Assembly: GCF_001431645.1 (NCBI RefSeq)
Contig: NZ_LLXU01000058.1
Location: 149,150-213,149 of the forward strand
Direction: 5' to 3'
DNA from: Stenotrophomonas panacihumi
GTDB taxonomy: Bacteria; Pseudomonadota; Gammaproteobacteria; Xanthomonadales; Xanthomonadaceae
DNA length: 64,000 bases
The notes under the pieces: model-generated
What the model saw: only the letters and a program-made list of their open reading frames with translations
What the model was told of the DNA's origin: nothing
Databases searched by the model: none
Translations under genes and position numbers: made by a program
In this document: positions 20,225 to 30,042 of the stretch, piece after piece
Position numbering within the stretch: the first letter of the stretch is position 1
Layout: every line of letters begins with the position of its first letter

Positions 20225-20941
20225 TCAGCGGCGCAACTCATACACCAGCGACACCGATTCGCTGATCGTGATGTACGGGCTCAGGTATTGGGCAGGCCGA
20301 AGGTACCCTCCCGTCACCTGGATTCCGTCCATTTCCCGGAACCGATAGTGATCGACCTGGGAAGAACGCACCGAATCAATGCTGTAGACCTGGCCCAGGC
20401 TGGCGCCCGCAGCCTGTGCGATGTCGTTGGCGCGATCGTGGGCGTCGGCGACGGCCTTGCGCTTCACCTCGCGGCGAATCGGTGCTGGGTCGCGGAGCTG
20501 GAAGTCGACATCGTCCACTTCGGTGGCGCCGGCTCGCAGCCCTGCGTCCAACAGGGCATCGAGCCGCGCGATCTCGTCCAGCACCACCGTGACCCGGCGT
20601 TGCGCTTCGAAGAGCGGTGCGCGTGACGCGCGCAGCCGCACTTCGTCATCGTCATCGTCCACCCGCTGGACGCGCATGTCAGCCGCCTCGATGTCACGGC
20701 CCGCGACGGCGAATGGCTTCAGCGCGTCCAGATACTTGTTCACCGCCTCATCCACCGCCTGTTTGGCGGCAAGCGAAGTACCGGCGCGGTGGCCGAACAC
20801 CAGCGTCACCTTGACGCTGTCGGGCGCGACCTCCTGCTTCGCGCTGCCCTCCACCGCCACGTGCGGCCCATCGGGCAGCGGCGTACCGGCCAGCGCGACT
20901 CCACTCCACAGCATCAATGCCACGAACAGCTGCCTGCGCAT
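20225..20941 (-). CDS. SIMPL domain (DUF541) periplasmic protein
   Basis: This 238-aa protein has a signal peptide (MRRQLFVALMLWSGVALAG). One SIMPL domain covers most of the rest: HVAVEGSAKQEVAPDSVKVTL at the start, a conserved VDDVDFQLRDPAP stretch, KRKAVADAHDRANDIA and a final SVSLVYELR strand. The family is exported and of unsettled biochemical role; E. coli YggE is linked to oxidative-stress tolerance. It lies 71 bp past the S46 peptidase start on the same strand, with its own start after a purine-rich AGGGGGG stretch. Confidence 0.83.
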   Translation of the reverse strand: MRRQLFVALMLWSGVALAGTPLPDGPHVAVEGSAKQEVAPDSVKVTLVFGHRAGTSLAAKQAVDEAVNKYLDALKPFAVAGRDIEAADMRVQRVDDDDDEVRLRASRAPLFEAQRRVTVVLDEIARLDALLDAGLRAGATEVDDVDFQLRDPAPIRREVKRKAVADAHDRANDIAQAAGASLGQVYSIDSVRSSQVDHYRFREMDGIQVTGGYLRPAQYLSPYITISESVSLVYELRR

Positions 20942-20990
20942 CGTGTCCTCCCCCCTTTCTCCCTGGTGGCGGGCACGCTAGCAGAGCGCG

Positions 20991-21194
20991 CTACAACCGC
21001 GCCACCTGGCACAGCCGCACCTGGCGCGGCTCGATGCCGTGCGCCTCCGCGGCGCGCTGGCGCAGGGCCGAGACGACCTCGGCCGGATCCAGCCGCTCCT
21101 CGTTCTCGGCCTCGATGCTGTGCGTCACCTGGCCCCACAGGATCGGCCGGCCGCCCTCGTAGCCTTCGTAGTCGGCGAAATAGTGCAGGCGCAT
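20991..21194 (-). CDS. 67-aa protein of unknown function, third gene of dehydroquinase-like operon
   Basis: I do not recognise this family. The N-terminus is rich in aromatics and glycine (HYFADYEGYEGGRPILWG) and the rest looks like a helix with alternating charge (ERLDPAEVVSALRQRAAEAHG). It has no signal peptide, Cys pair or membrane segment. It starts 3 bp after the stop of the 149-aa gene, so it is almost certainly co-transcribed with the two degenerate dehydroquinase-fold genes and may act with them. The codon pattern and tight packing make it a believable gene despite its size. Confidence 0.65.
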   Translation of the reverse strand: MRLHYFADYEGYEGGRPILWGQVTHSIEAENEERLDPAEVVSALRQRAAEAHGIEPRQVRLCQVARL

Positions 21195-21197
21195 GGC

Positions 21198-21647
21198 TCA
21201 GGTACCGACGTGGATGTCGTGCAGGGCGGCATCGCAGCCCAGGTGCTCCAGCGCGATGGACAGCGCGAGCGTGTAGCTCTGCGCGCGGTAGCCATGGACG
21301 CTGGCGATGCGCTGGCCCAGGCCGTCGGGCAGCGGGGGTTCGGGGCGCTCGCTGCCATCGTCGTGGGCTTCGACATAGGGATAGTCCAGCCCGGACAGCA
21401 CGCGATGCAGGCGCGGGCTGGCGGTGCAGGCGCCCGGGTCGATGACGGCCAGCTCGATGCGGGCCTGCTGGGCGACGCGCAGCGCGTCGAGCAGCTCCTG
21501 TTCCGAACCGCAGGCGCGCAGCGCCACGGTTTTGCCGACATCGGCGGCGCGCGCCACCAGCTGGCGCAGCAGTTCGCGCGGCAGCGGCGTCGGGCCGCGC
21601 ATCAGCAGCGAGGCGTCTTCCGGGCCGCGCACGATCATGATCGACAT
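21198..21647 (-). CDS. Degenerate type II dehydroquinase-fold protein, copy 2
   Basis: This 149-aa protein has the length and order of AroQ: a first strand (MSIMIVRGPED, where AroQ has a GPNLNLLG-type loop), a helix, IELAVIDPGACTASPRLHRVL (AroQ: NPGAYTHTS...), YPYVEAHDDG (AroQ: VEVHLSN) and a terminal GYRAQSYTLALSIAL helix. The catalytic residues are largely gone: the Arg/Tyr loop is absent, the active Asn is Asp and the THTS His is missing. Only the Glu-x-His pair remains. It is therefore unlikely to dehydrate 3-dehydroquinate and may bind a ligand or a partner. GAGG precedes the ATG. Fold assignment is by eye and should be treated as remote. Confidence 0.6.
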   Translation of the reverse strand: MSIMIVRGPEDASLLMRGPTPLPRELLRQLVARAADVGKTVALRACGSEQELLDALRVAQQARIELAVIDPGACTASPRLHRVLSGLDYPYVEAHDDGSERPEPPLPDGLGQRIASVHGYRAQSYTLALSIALEHLGCDAALHDIHVGT

Positions 21648-21657
21648 GGCGGCGGCC

Positions 21658-22068
21658 TCAGTGACGCACGGCGCCGTCGAGGCGGCGCGCGGCAATGGCC
21701 GAAGAGAGGGCGTAGGCGCGGCCGCGGTCGCCGGCGGTGATGATCGTGGCGATGGGCAGGTGGTTCGGCCGCAGCCAGGGCTGCAGTTCGTCGGCCGGGT
21801 CGTCGTGGACTTCGATGTACGGCGCGGCCAGCCCGTCGAGGGCGGCGCGCAGGGCCGACCACTGCGCGCGATGCTCGGCGCCGTGGATATGCCCGGAATC
21901 GAGCAGGACCAGCTCGGTATCGAGATGCCGGGCGGCGTGCAGGCCCGCGATCAGCCCCCCGATGTCCGCGCAGTGGACCACCTGGGTGGCATGGCCGGCG
22001 CAGGGGGCCGGCAGGGGTGCATCGCCGGCGGGACGATCGCTGGGGCCTTGCAGGATCAGGACTGACAT
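21658..22068 (-). CDS. Degenerate type II dehydroquinase-fold protein, copy 1
   Basis: This 136-aa protein is a paralogue of the next gene. It begins MSVLILQGPSD, then has ELVLLDSGHIHGAEHRAQWS in place of the AroQ NPGAYTHTS region, APYIEVHDDP in place of VEVHLSN, and IATIITAGDRGRAYALSSAI matching the AroQ C-terminal glycine turn and helix. As in copy 2 the mobile catalytic loop with Arg and Tyr is missing and only the Glu-x-His element survives. It is the first gene of a three-gene run with gaps of 10 and 3 bp. A duplicated pseudoenzyme pair is the simplest reading. A different flavodoxin-like family is possible. Confidence 0.58.
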   Translation of the reverse strand: MSVLILQGPSDRPAGDAPLPAPCAGHATQVVHCADIGGLIAGLHAARHLDTELVLLDSGHIHGAEHRAQWSALRAALDGLAAPYIEVHDDPADELQPWLRPNHLPIATIITAGDRGRAYALSSAIAARRLDGAVRH

Positions 22069-22185
22069 ACAGGTGACTCAGGCGCACCAAGGTGCGGAGG
22101 CGTCACGATAGGGAGGGGGGGCGTAAAGCTGCCATGCCCCGCGCGGCGGCGGCGCGTAACTTGTGCGTATCGACGCGACGCCGGT

Positions 22186-25100
22186 TTACTTTTCCTTGCG
22201 CCAGTTGATCGACCCCTTGGTCTCGATCGTGCTCGATTCCACTTCCACGTCGAACCCGCGCGTCAGCAGGTACTTCAACGTGATCACCGAGCTGCCACCG
22301 ACCAGCGCCACGCCATAGCCCACGTAGAAGCGCGGCGAGAGGTACTTGCCGAAGCCCACCACCGAACCCAGGCTGCCGGACTGGCTCACGCCCGCTTCGT
22401 CCAGGCCGAGCTTGGCGCCCAGCTGCGAGGCGATCAGGCCGCTGCCGGCCGACAGCGCCGCCGACGCCGCCGTCACCTGCTGCGCTTCGCTGCCGCTGGC
22501 ACTGGACAAGCCGCGGCCCAGCACCAGGTAAGAGAGCGCCTCGGATTGCGACATCGACGGATTCGACCACACGTCCGCACGCGGCGACTCCGCGCGCCCG
22601 CTGACGTCGATGCCGGCGGTGACATCGCCGATGCGCCGCTCGGCGCGGATGTTGATGCGCGGGTCGGAGACGATGTTGTTGTTCCAGGTGAGCTGGCCGC
22701 GCGTGATCGTCAGATCCTGGCCGTAGGCCTTGTAACGGCCACTCACGTCCAGCCCGCCATTGGCGGTCATCTCGCGGCCCGGCCGCGCGCGCACCTGCAT
22801 GCGGCCGGTCAGCGCGCCCTTGAGGCCGAAGCCGGCCATCTTGACGTTGTCGCCGAGGATCACCGCCAGGTCCATGTCCAGCGGCGAGGACGGCGTCTCT
22901 TCGGGGTTGGCCGGATCCAGCACCACCACGTCCTCGGACACCGAGGTGCCGCGCTCCAGTCGCTCCAGGTCGATGTCGGCCTCGGGCACGGTGACCTGCC
23001 CGCGCAGCTGCATGGTCTTGTCGACGATGCCGAACTGCATGTCCGGGTTGGCGACCACGCGCAGTTCCGGCGTGTTGTAGAGCAGCACGCGGTCGCCGCG
23101 GATGTTGAGCTTCAGCGGGGTGCGCTCGCCGTACCAGGAGAGGTCGCCATCGACGTTGAGCGTGCCCTCGCCCGAGCGCACGTTGGCGACGATGCGCGCC
23201 GAGCCGTCGGGCTGGGCGCTGACGCGGCCCTGGCCATCGTTGAGGGTGAGGCCGAGCGAGGGGTATTCGCCGGTGAAGTCCTTCAGCACCGCCTCGCCGC
23301 CGAGCTGCGGCTGCGAGCGCGTGCCGCGCAGGCTCACATGGCCTTCGACGTTGCCCTTCGGGTTCACCAGGTCGGCCACGAACAGCTGCAGCCAGCTCAG
23401 CCGCGACATGTTGAGGTACAGCTCGCCGTTGAGCGGCGCGTAGGTATCCCAGCCGGTGTTGAAGCGCGCATCGACGAAGCCGTTGCCGGCGAAGCCGATA
23501 CCCAGGTAGCCCTGGATCTTCTGCGGGTTGAAGTCGCCAGTCAGGCTGAAGTGGTCATAGCGCACGACTTCGCCGCGGCTGTTGTCGCCCAGGCGGATGC
23601 CGCCTTCGAGCGAGGTGACCTTGAACGCGCCTTCCCAGGCATTGCCGCGCGGGCGGAAGCTGCCATCCACCGTGAGCTCGCCGCGCAGGTGCACCTGGCG
23701 GCCTTCGTTCGGCGGCAGCCACGGCTGGATCAGCGTCAGCGGCAGCGCTTCGCTATGCACGGTCACGCCTTCGCGCGGCCAGTTGGCGTTGACGCACAGC
23801 GCGCCGCTGGCGCCCACCGCGGCCAGGCAGGCATCGGAGACAGTGAAGGCCGGGCCGTTCACGCTGAACTGCGCCGGCTGGCGCAGCGCCCAGGTGTTGC
23901 CCTTGCTCGGCACGATGCGCAGCGTGCCGACCTGGCCCTGCCAGCGCGGGCCGTTGCGGCGCACCTCGCCCTGCAGTGCGAGTTGGGCCATGTCGTTGCG
24001 CACGTCGGCCTGCACGCGCAGGTTTTCGATCGCGCCCTGCGCCTGTACCTGCACGCTGTCCAACACCATGCCGGCGTTGACCGCGCTGCCCTGCAAGGTG
24101 AGCGTGCCGTCGCTGCCGCGCCACGGCAGGCGGCCGCGCAGCGAGAGCGTGTCGGCGCTGTAGTCGTTCCAGCGCAGGCCGCTGCCGGCGAGGTCGGCGG
24201 TGATGTCCGGGGCGTCGCTGCGACCGCGCACCTGCACGCTGCCGCGCAGGTTGCCGGTGGCGCCGGGCAGCAGGTCGTCCAGCTGCAGCGGTTGCAGCTG
24301 CGCGTCGATGTCGAGGCGGTCGCCGACGCGCCCCTTGGCATTGATGCGGCTGTTGCCGATCGACAATGCCAGCTGGCCTTCGCCCTGCTTGCCTTCCAGT
24401 GCGAAGCGGCCACGCGCGTCGATGCTGCGCTGGCGCAGCTGGCCGCGCAGTGCGGCGATCTCGGCGGTGGCCTGGTAGTCCCCCGGCGTGCCGTTCGCGG
24501 CGGGTGGCAGCTGGCGGCCCTTGGAGGCGATCCGACCAGAGAGCCGACCATCCCAGCCCGGCGCGAAGTAGCCCGGATCGAACTGCGAAAGCTCCGCCGC
24601 CACGTCCCACGACAGCTGCGGCTTCCAGCCCACCTCACCGGTGAGGTCCAGCTGGCCGCCCGGGGTGATGGCGCGCACTTCGTTGAGCGTGGCGCGCTGG
24701 TCGTCGCCGCGGGCATCGATGTGCAGTTCGGCGCGCTGCTTCTCGCGCGCGATGTCGGCACGGCCGTATACCGCCCACTGCTTCATGGTGCCGGCCAGGC
24801 CCAGGCGTGCCTCGCGCAGCTCCACCGGCACCTGCTGGGCGTCGGGGGTCGCCGGGTCGGGCGCGGGCGTGAAGCGCAGGTCGCGGGCGTAGGCGGCCAT
24901 GCGGAAGCGCGCGTTGCTCGTGTCGGTGAAATCGGCGGTGCCACGCAGGCGGATGCGGCCGCCGAAGGCGTCCACTTCCAATGGCGCGACGGTGAGCACT
25001 TGGTCCTTCAGCGCGACATTCGACGGCTGCAGCACGATCTCCTGGTCACCCTGCTTCACTCGCCCCTTCAGCTGCGCGTTGCCGCCCTTGCCGGAGGCAT

Positions 25101-26007
25101 CGAGCGTGAGACTGATCGGCTGCGCGGGCGCGGGATCGGTGACGCCGGCGGCGCCCATCAGCAGCGCGGTATCCAGTTCGTCGGCGTCGGCTTGCAGGCT
25201 CCAGCGCGGGTCTTCCTTGCCAGTGAACACCGGGCGCGCATGCAGCGGCTTGGGCGCGCGCCCGGCAATGGCCACTTCCATGTTCGACAGGTCGCCGCGC
25301 GCCACCAGGCCGAAGCTGGCCGGCGTGCGTCCGCGCGGCGCGGGCAGCAGCGCGGTGGCGGTGAGGTTGGTCTTATAGTCCTGGCGCGGGATGTAATCGC
25401 CATTGAGGCCGAAGTTGCCGCGGTCGCTGTCGACCTGCAGCTGGCGCGTGCGCAGCTCGCCATTGGCCATCTCCAGGCCCCCGCGGATGCGATGCAGGTT
25501 GATCAGCGGCTCGCCCAGCTGGGTGACGCGCAGCTCGTTGACCTCGATGACGTCGGCCTGGATCGCCAGCGGCATCTCGATCTGCGGCAGCGAGCCGGGC
25601 CAGCTCGGCATCTCGAACGGTTCGTCGCTCTTGGCCAGGTTCAACGTCGCGCCGCTGATTTCCAGCTTGTCGAGCAGCAGCTTGCGGCCGAGCAGCGGAC
25701 GGATGTCGGCTTCGAAATAGACGCGGTCGGCGGTGAAGCGATAGTCCTGGTAGCGGAAATCCACGCCGCGCAACGTGAGCGGCCCGGCGAGCGGGCCGTC
25801 GGCTTGCTTCCAGGTGAAGGTGGCGCCGGCCGGCAGGCGCGCCACCACTTGCGCCAGCAGCACGTCGCGGCCGGCCACGGTCTGCAGCAGCCAGTACACC
25901 GCCAGCAGCGCGATCAGCACCAGCCCGAGCACGCCCAGCCCCGAGCCGATCCAGAAACGGCGGCGGCGATAGAAGCGAGGGCGCGGCGGCGGCACGGGCG
26001 CGTTCAC
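22186..26007 (-). CDS. tamB: Translocation and assembly module subunit TamB
   Basis: This is a 1273-aa inner-membrane-anchored periplasmic protein. After a basic Pro/Arg-rich N-terminus, one transmembrane helix (about 19-41, GLGVLGLVLIALLAVYWLL) leads into a very long repetitive beta-strand groove. It ends in the DUF490/TamB domain (ADIDLERLERGTSVSEDVVVL, then SYLVLGRG, near 1060-1273). Such grooves bridge the envelope and carry lipid or help assemble barrels with TamA. The ATG overlaps the tamA stop by 4 bp, giving translational coupling. The length is close to other TamB proteins (about 1250-1300). Confidence 0.95.
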   Translation of the reverse strand: MNAPVPPPRPRFYRRRRFWIGSGLGVLGLVLIALLAVYWLLQTVAGRDVLLAQVVARLPAGATFTWKQADGPLAGPLTLRGVDFRYQDYRFTADRVYFEADIRPLLGRKLLLDKLEISGATLNLAKSDEPFEMPSWPGSLPQIEMPLAIQADVIEVNELRVTQLGEPLINLHRIRGGLEMANGELRTRQLQVDSDRGNFGLNGDYIPRQDYKTNLTATALLPAPRGRTPASFGLVARGDLSNMEVAIAGRAPKPLHARPVFTGKEDPRWSLQADADELDTALLMGAAGVTDPAPAQPISLTLDASGKGGNAQLKGRVKQGDQEIVLQPSNVALKDQVLTVAPLEVDAFGGRIRLRGTADFTDTSNARFRMAAYARDLRFTPAPDPATPDAQQVPVELREARLGLAGTMKQWAVYGRADIAREKQRAELHIDARGDDQRATLNEVRAITPGGQLDLTGEVGWKPQLSWDVAAELSQFDPGYFAPGWDGRLSGRIASKGRQLPPAANGTPGDYQATAEIAALRGQLRQRSIDARGRFALEGKQGEGQLALSIGNSRINAKGRVGDRLDIDAQLQPLQLDDLLPGATGNLRGSVQVRGRSDAPDITADLAGSGLRWNDYSADTLSLRGRLPWRGSDGTLTLQGSAVNAGMVLDSVQVQAQGAIENLRVQADVRNDMAQLALQGEVRRNGPRWQGQVGTLRIVPSKGNTWALRQPAQFSVNGPAFTVSDACLAAVGASGALCVNANWPREGVTVHSEALPLTLIQPWLPPNEGRQVHLRGELTVDGSFRPRGNAWEGAFKVTSLEGGIRLGDNSRGEVVRYDHFSLTGDFNPQKIQGYLGIGFAGNGFVDARFNTGWDTYAPLNGELYLNMSRLSWLQLFVADLVNPKGNVEGHVSLRGTRSQPQLGGEAVLKDFTGEYPSLGLTLNDGQGRVSAQPDGSARIVANVRSGEGTLNVDGDLSWYGERTPLKLNIRGDRVLLYNTPELRVVANPDMQFGIVDKTMQLRGQVTVPEADIDLERLERGTSVSEDVVVLDPANPEETPSSPLDMDLAVILGDNVKMAGFGLKGALTGRMQVRARPGREMTANGGLDVSGRYKAYGQDLTITRGQLTWNNNIVSDPRINIRAERRIGDVTAGIDVSGRAESPRADVWSNPSMSQSEALSYLVLGRGLSSASGSEAQQVTAASAALSAGSGLIASQLGAKLGLDEAGVSQSGSLGSVVGFGKYLSPRFYVGYGVALVGGSSVITLKYLLTRGFDVEVESSTIETKGSINWRKEK

Positions 26008-27782
26008 AGGTTGGCTCCGATGTTGATGTAGAGCTGGAACTGCGAGTCGGGGTCATCCAGGCCGTGGGCGACGTCCACGCGCACCGGGCCGATCGGCGAT
26101 TTCCAGCGCAGGCCGATGCCCACGCCGGTGTGGAAATCCGGCGTGTTGTCGAACGCGCTGCCGGTGTCGACGAACACCGCAGCGCCCCAAGGGCTGTTGT
26201 TGAGGTAGCGCTCGTATTCGACGCTGCCGGTGAGCACGTGCTTCGCACCGAGCGCGTACTTGTCCGGTGGCGGCGTGCGCGGGCCGACTTCGCGGAACGC
26301 ATAACCGCGGATGCTGTTGTCGCCGCCGGCGAAGAACCGCAGGCTCGGCGGCATCGACACGAGATCGGCCGTCCAGGTGGTGCCGCCTTCGCCCCGCAGG
26401 ATCAGCCGGTCGTTGGCGCCGAAGCCATGGAACCAGAACACCTGTGCATACGCCTGCGCGAAGCTGGTATCGGAGCCCACGCCCTCCACGCCGCCGCGCA
26501 CGAACATGCGCGCGGCCATGCCCTGCGTCGGGAAGGTGCGGTTGTCCACGCCGGAGTACACCGCTTCGAGCTGCGGATAGACGAACGTGGCGTACTGGTA
26601 GAACGGGTCGGGCTGGTCGTTGGTGCTGTAGCGCCAGCGCTCGCGCAATGCGTTGATGGAGGCGATGGCCGTCCAGTGGTCGTTGAGCTCGCCGCTGCGG
26701 CTGGCGCTGAGCTTGACGTTGCGCAGGTCGATGTAATCGGTCTGCTCGTCGTAGTAGCCGGCGGTGAACGAATACCAGCCATCCAGCCAGGCGAACGCCG
26801 GGATGCGGTAGGCGGTGGTGAGGCTCTTGCGCTTCTGCGCGAAGTCCAGCTGCGTGTCCATCTTGTGGCCACGCGAATTGACGTAGCGCCGCTCCACGCC
26901 GCCGCGCACACCCGGGCCGCTCTCGCTGCCGTAGCTCAAGCCGGCGGTATAGACCGTGCGCTTGGCGCGCTCCAGGCGCACGTCGATCGGCACGCGGCCA
27001 TCGGCATCGGCTTCCTCGGGCTTGGGCTGGATGTCGATGGTGCCGAAGTAGCCGAGCTTGTTGAGCGACTCGCGCAGGCGGTCGAGCTTGCCTTCGTGGT
27101 AGTAGCTGCCTTCTTCCCAGTACACCAGCGGGTCGAACAGGCCGGGCTTGAAGTAGTCGTACTGGAAGCGCACCGGGCCCATGTCGTAGCGGCGGCCGCT
27201 GTCCCAGCCCAGGTCGATGTCGGCGGCGTGCTCGGCGCGGGTGATCTCCACGCGGCGCTGGGTGAAGTCGGCATCGAAATAGCCGCGCTCGGCCAGGCGG
27301 CGGGTGATGCGCACCTTGCTGGCCTCGTACTGCGGGTGGCTGAAGACCTGCCCCACCGCCGGCTGGAACTCGGCCACGTCGCGCTGCAGGTACTGGTCGT
27401 CCTCGGCCCAGCCGGTCAGCACGATGTGCGATTGGCGCACGCGCACCGGCTCGCCCTTGTCGACATGGATGACGACGGTGACGTTGTCGCCATTGCGCGG
27501 CGCATCGACGGTGATGGTGGGGCTGTAGTAGCCGAACGGCTCCAGCGCGGCGCGGGTCTGGTCCTGCGCCTGGTTGAGCAGGTATTCCAGGCGCGATTCG
27601 CCCTGGACCTTGCCGATGGTCTGGTACAGCGAGAGCGAGACCTCGATGTTCTCGATCATCTCGGCATCGTCGCCCTTGTCCAGGCCTTCGATGTTGACCT
27701 TGTCGATGGTGCCGCGCGCCTGCGCGGCGCCGGCGAGGGCCCAGAGAAAGACGAGCAGCAGGGCCGTGGGGATCAGACGCAT
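26004..27782 (-). CDS. tamA: Translocation and assembly module subunit TamA (Omp85 family)
   Basis: This is a 592-aa outer-membrane protein. A signal peptide (MRLIPTALLLVFLWALAGAAQA) precedes three POTRA domains (about 24-270; GEPVRVRQSHIVLTG lies in the second). A 16-stranded Omp85 barrel follows, with the conserved RFFAGGDNSIRGY segment (near 465-477) and the FVDTGSAF and GIGLRWKSPIGPVRVD strands close to the end. TamA works with TamB in outer-membrane protein and lipid homeostasis. The ATG at 27782 was chosen because it begins the signal peptide. tamA and tamB form one operon. Confidence 0.95.
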   Translation of the reverse strand: MRLIPTALLLVFLWALAGAAQARGTIDKVNIEGLDKGDDAEMIENIEVSLSLYQTIGKVQGESRLEYLLNQAQDQTRAALEPFGYYSPTITVDAPRNGDNVTVVIHVDKGEPVRVRQSHIVLTGWAEDDQYLQRDVAEFQPAVGQVFSHPQYEASKVRITRRLAERGYFDADFTQRRVEITRAEHAADIDLGWDSGRRYDMGPVRFQYDYFKPGLFDPLVYWEEGSYYHEGKLDRLRESLNKLGYFGTIDIQPKPEEADADGRVPIDVRLERAKRTVYTAGLSYGSESGPGVRGGVERRYVNSRGHKMDTQLDFAQKRKSLTTAYRIPAFAWLDGWYSFTAGYYDEQTDYIDLRNVKLSASRSGELNDHWTAIASINALRERWRYSTNDQPDPFYQYATFVYPQLEAVYSGVDNRTFPTQGMAARMFVRGGVEGVGSDTSFAQAYAQVFWFHGFGANDRLILRGEGGTTWTADLVSMPPSLRFFAGGDNSIRGYAFREVGPRTPPPDKYALGAKHVLTGSVEYERYLNNSPWGAAVFVDTGSAFDNTPDFHTGVGIGLRWKSPIGPVRVDVAHGLDDPDSQFQLYINIGANL

Positions 27783-27845
27783 GGGCCGAGGATATACCGG
27801 GAGCACAACAAGGACCCGTTAAGACCCCAGCGGAACAAACTGACA

Positions 27846-27871
27846 CCGGTGCCGGCAAATGCCGGCACCGG
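27846..27871 (-). terminator. Strong hairpin between glyS and tamA, weak U-tract
   Basis: CCGGTGCCGGCA and TGCCGGCACCGG form a perfect 12-bp stem around AA. It lies just past the glyS stop. On the minus strand it is followed by TGTCAGTTTGTTCC, a poor U-tract, so termination efficiency is uncertain. Confidence 0.55.
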
Positions 27872-27879
27872 CGGCGCGA

Positions 27880-30042
27880 TCACGCCGACAGGTGCTCGAT
27901 CGCCGCCACGCTGCCCAGGCGCTCGCTCAAGCGCTGCAGCAGCGCCAGCCGGTTGCCGCGCAGGGCCGGGTCTTCGGCGTTGACCATCACGCCGTCGAAG
28001 AACGCATCGACCTGCGGACGCAGCAGCGCCAGGCGGGCGAGCACGGCGACGTAATCGTGGCGATGCAGGGCCGCGTCGGTGTCGCCCATCGCGCCTTCCA
28101 CGGCCTCGGCCAGCGCTTCCTCGGCCGGTTCGCGCAGCAGCGCCGGGTCGACCATGGCCGGGATCGCGCCGTCGGCCTTGCGCAGGATGTTGCGGATGCG
28201 CTTGTTCGCGGCGGCCAGCGCCTCGGCTTCCGGCAGCACGGCGAACGTGCCGATGGCGTCGATGCGGCGGTCGAAGTCGTACAGCGAGCCGCGCTCGGCG
28301 GCGTGGCCCGGCGGCGGCGCCACTTCGCCGTCGAACAGCGCGGCGACGGCGTTGAACTGGGTGGCCGGCACGCCCTTGTCGGCGTAGTAGCCGCGCAGGC
28401 GGTCCAGCACGAAGGCGAAGATCTCGGCGGCCAGCGCGCTGGCTTCCGGCGCCGGCGGCGCCTTGGCGGCCGGATGCGCGGCCAGCGCGTCCACGGCCGC
28501 CTGCGCGGCGGTGCGCAGCAGCGCCTTCACGTCCAGGTCCAGGCCGCTCTCGATCACGGTGCGCGCCAGGCCCAGCGCATTGCGACGCAGGGCGAACGGA
28601 TCCTTGTTGCCGGTCGGCTTGAGGCCGGCGGCGAAGCCACCGGCCAGCGTGTCGGCGCGCTCGGCGATCGCCAGCACCTTGCCCAGCGGCGAGAGCGCGA
28701 TGTCGTCACCGGCGAAGCGCGGCTGGTAGGCCTCGTCGATCGCCAGCGCGACCTCCGGGCCCTCGCCCCCCGCCACCGCGTAATGGCGGCCGGCGATGCC
28801 CTGCAGCTCGGGGAATTCATTGACCATGCGCGACTGCAGGTCGTTCTTGCACAGCTCGGCGGCGCGCGCGGCCAGTGCCGGCTCGGCGCCGGCGTGCGGG
28901 GCGATGGCGCGGGCCAGCGCGGCCACGCGCTGCACCTTGTCGGCCACGCTGCCCAGGCGTGCCTGGTAGGTCACCGTCTTCAGGCCCTCGCCCATCGACA
29001 CCAGGCCCTGCTTGAGGTCCTCGTCGAAGAAGAACTTGGCGTCGGCGAAGCGCGGGCGGATCACGCGCTCGTAGCCCTTGGACACCTCGGCCACGTCGCG
29101 CGATTCGATGTTGGCGATGCCGATGAACTTCTCGGTGAGCTTGCCGCCGTCATCGAGCACCGGGAAGAATTTCTGGTTGATCTCCATCGTCTCGATCAGC
29201 GCTTCCTGCGGCACGGCGAGGAATTCGCGCTCGAAACCGCACAGCACCGCCGAGGGCCATTCGACGAGGTCCACGACCTGGCCGAGGTTGTCCTCGGTGA
29301 TGCGCGCCACGCCACCGGCCTGCGCGGCGGCGGCGTTGACCTCGGCGACGATGCGCTGGCGGCGCTCGGCCGGGTCCACCATGACGTTGGCGGCGCGCAG
29401 CGAATCGACGTAATCGCCCGGCGTGCTCAGCCAGACCTGCTTGTCGTGCATGAAGCGGTGGCCGCGGCTCATGCGGTCCGAATCCAGGCCGAACACGCGG
29501 GCCGGCACCACTTCCTTGCCGAACAGCAGCACCAGCCAGTGCACCGGGCGGGCGAAGGCGTAATCGTGGTCGCCCCAGCGCATCGGCTTGGGGATCGGCA
29601 TGGCGGCGATGGCCTCGGCCAGGATCTCCGGCAGCAGCTCGGCGGTGCGCGCGCCCGGCTTCACCGCGCGGTGCACGAAACGTTCGCCCTTGTTGTCGGT
29701 GGTGCGCTCCAGCGCATCCCACGCGACGCCGGCCTTGGCGGCGAAACCTTCCAGCGCCTTGGTCGGCTTGCCCTCGGCGTCCAGGCCGATGTTGAGGTAC
29801 GGGCCGAGAAGTATGCTTTCCTGCTTAGGCTGCTGAAGCGCCACGCTAGGCAGCAGAACGGCTAGGCGCCGAGGGGTCGAGAATGGGCGAGAATCTCCGC
29901 CTTCAAATTCGATTCCTCGCTTCTCCAGGCCCGCCAGCACTCCATCGAAGAAAGCTTTAGCCAAGCCAGGAAGGGCTTTTACGGGAAGCTCTTCAGTGCC
30001 CAGTTCGATCAGAAGCGGAAACATGGATGGGATGGCATTCAT
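27880..30042 (-). CDS. glyS: Glycyl-tRNA synthetase beta subunit
   Basis: This 720-aa protein is the tRNA-binding subunit of the alpha2beta2 bacterial glycyl-tRNA synthetase. It begins with the family signature [17 protein letters not shown]. It includes [21 protein letters not shown] (near 145-166), an HD-like segment ([21 protein letters not shown]) and a C-terminal anticodon-binding DALR-type region. The length is normal. The first 78 codons (29809-30042) use many AT-ending codons (CTT, CCT, GGA, AAA, GTA, ATA), unlike the rest of the gene, although the protein sequence stays family-like. The start at 30042 follows GGATTG; an ATG at 30024 is possible. It is the third gene of glyQ-GST-glyS, 15 bp after GST. 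Confidence 0.96.
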   Translation of the reverse strand: MNAIPSMFPLLIELGTEELPVKALPGLAKAFFDGVLAGLEKRGIEFEGGDSRPFSTPRRLAVLLPSVALQQPKQESILLGPYLNIGLDAEGKPTKALEGFAAKAGVAWDALERTTDNKGERFVHRAVKPGARTAELLPEILAEAIAAMPIPKPMRWGDHDYAFARPVHWLVLLFGKEVVPARVFGLDSDRMSRGHRFMHDKQVWLSTPGDYVDSLRAANVMVDPAERRQRIVAEVNAAAAQAGGVARITEDNLGQVVDLVEWPSAVLCGFEREFLAVPQEALIETMEINQKFFPVLDDGGKLTEKFIGIANIESRDVAEVSKGYERVIRPRFADAKFFFDEDLKQGLVSMGEGLKTVTYQARLGSVADKVQRVAALARAIAPHAGAEPALAARAAELCKNDLQSRMVNEFPELQGIAGRHYAVAGGEGPEVALAIDEAYQPRFAGDDIALSPLGKVLAIAERADTLAGGFAAGLKPTGNKDPFALRRNALGLARTVIESGLDLDVKALLRTAAQAAVDALAAHPAAKAPPAPEASALAAEIFAFVLDRLRGYYADKGVPATQFNAVAALFDGEVAPPPGHAAERGSLYDFDRRIDAIGTFAVLPEAEALAAANKRIRNILRKADGAIPAMVDPALLREPAEEALAEAVEGAMGDTDAALHRHDYVAVLARLALLRPQVDAFFDGVMVNAEDPALRGNRLALLQRLSERLGSVAAIEHLSA

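Noticed and set aside
22546..26031. A 1161-codon + strand frame antisense to tamB
   Set aside because: Mirrors the tamB codon pattern and has no recognisable protein features; tamB has all family marks.
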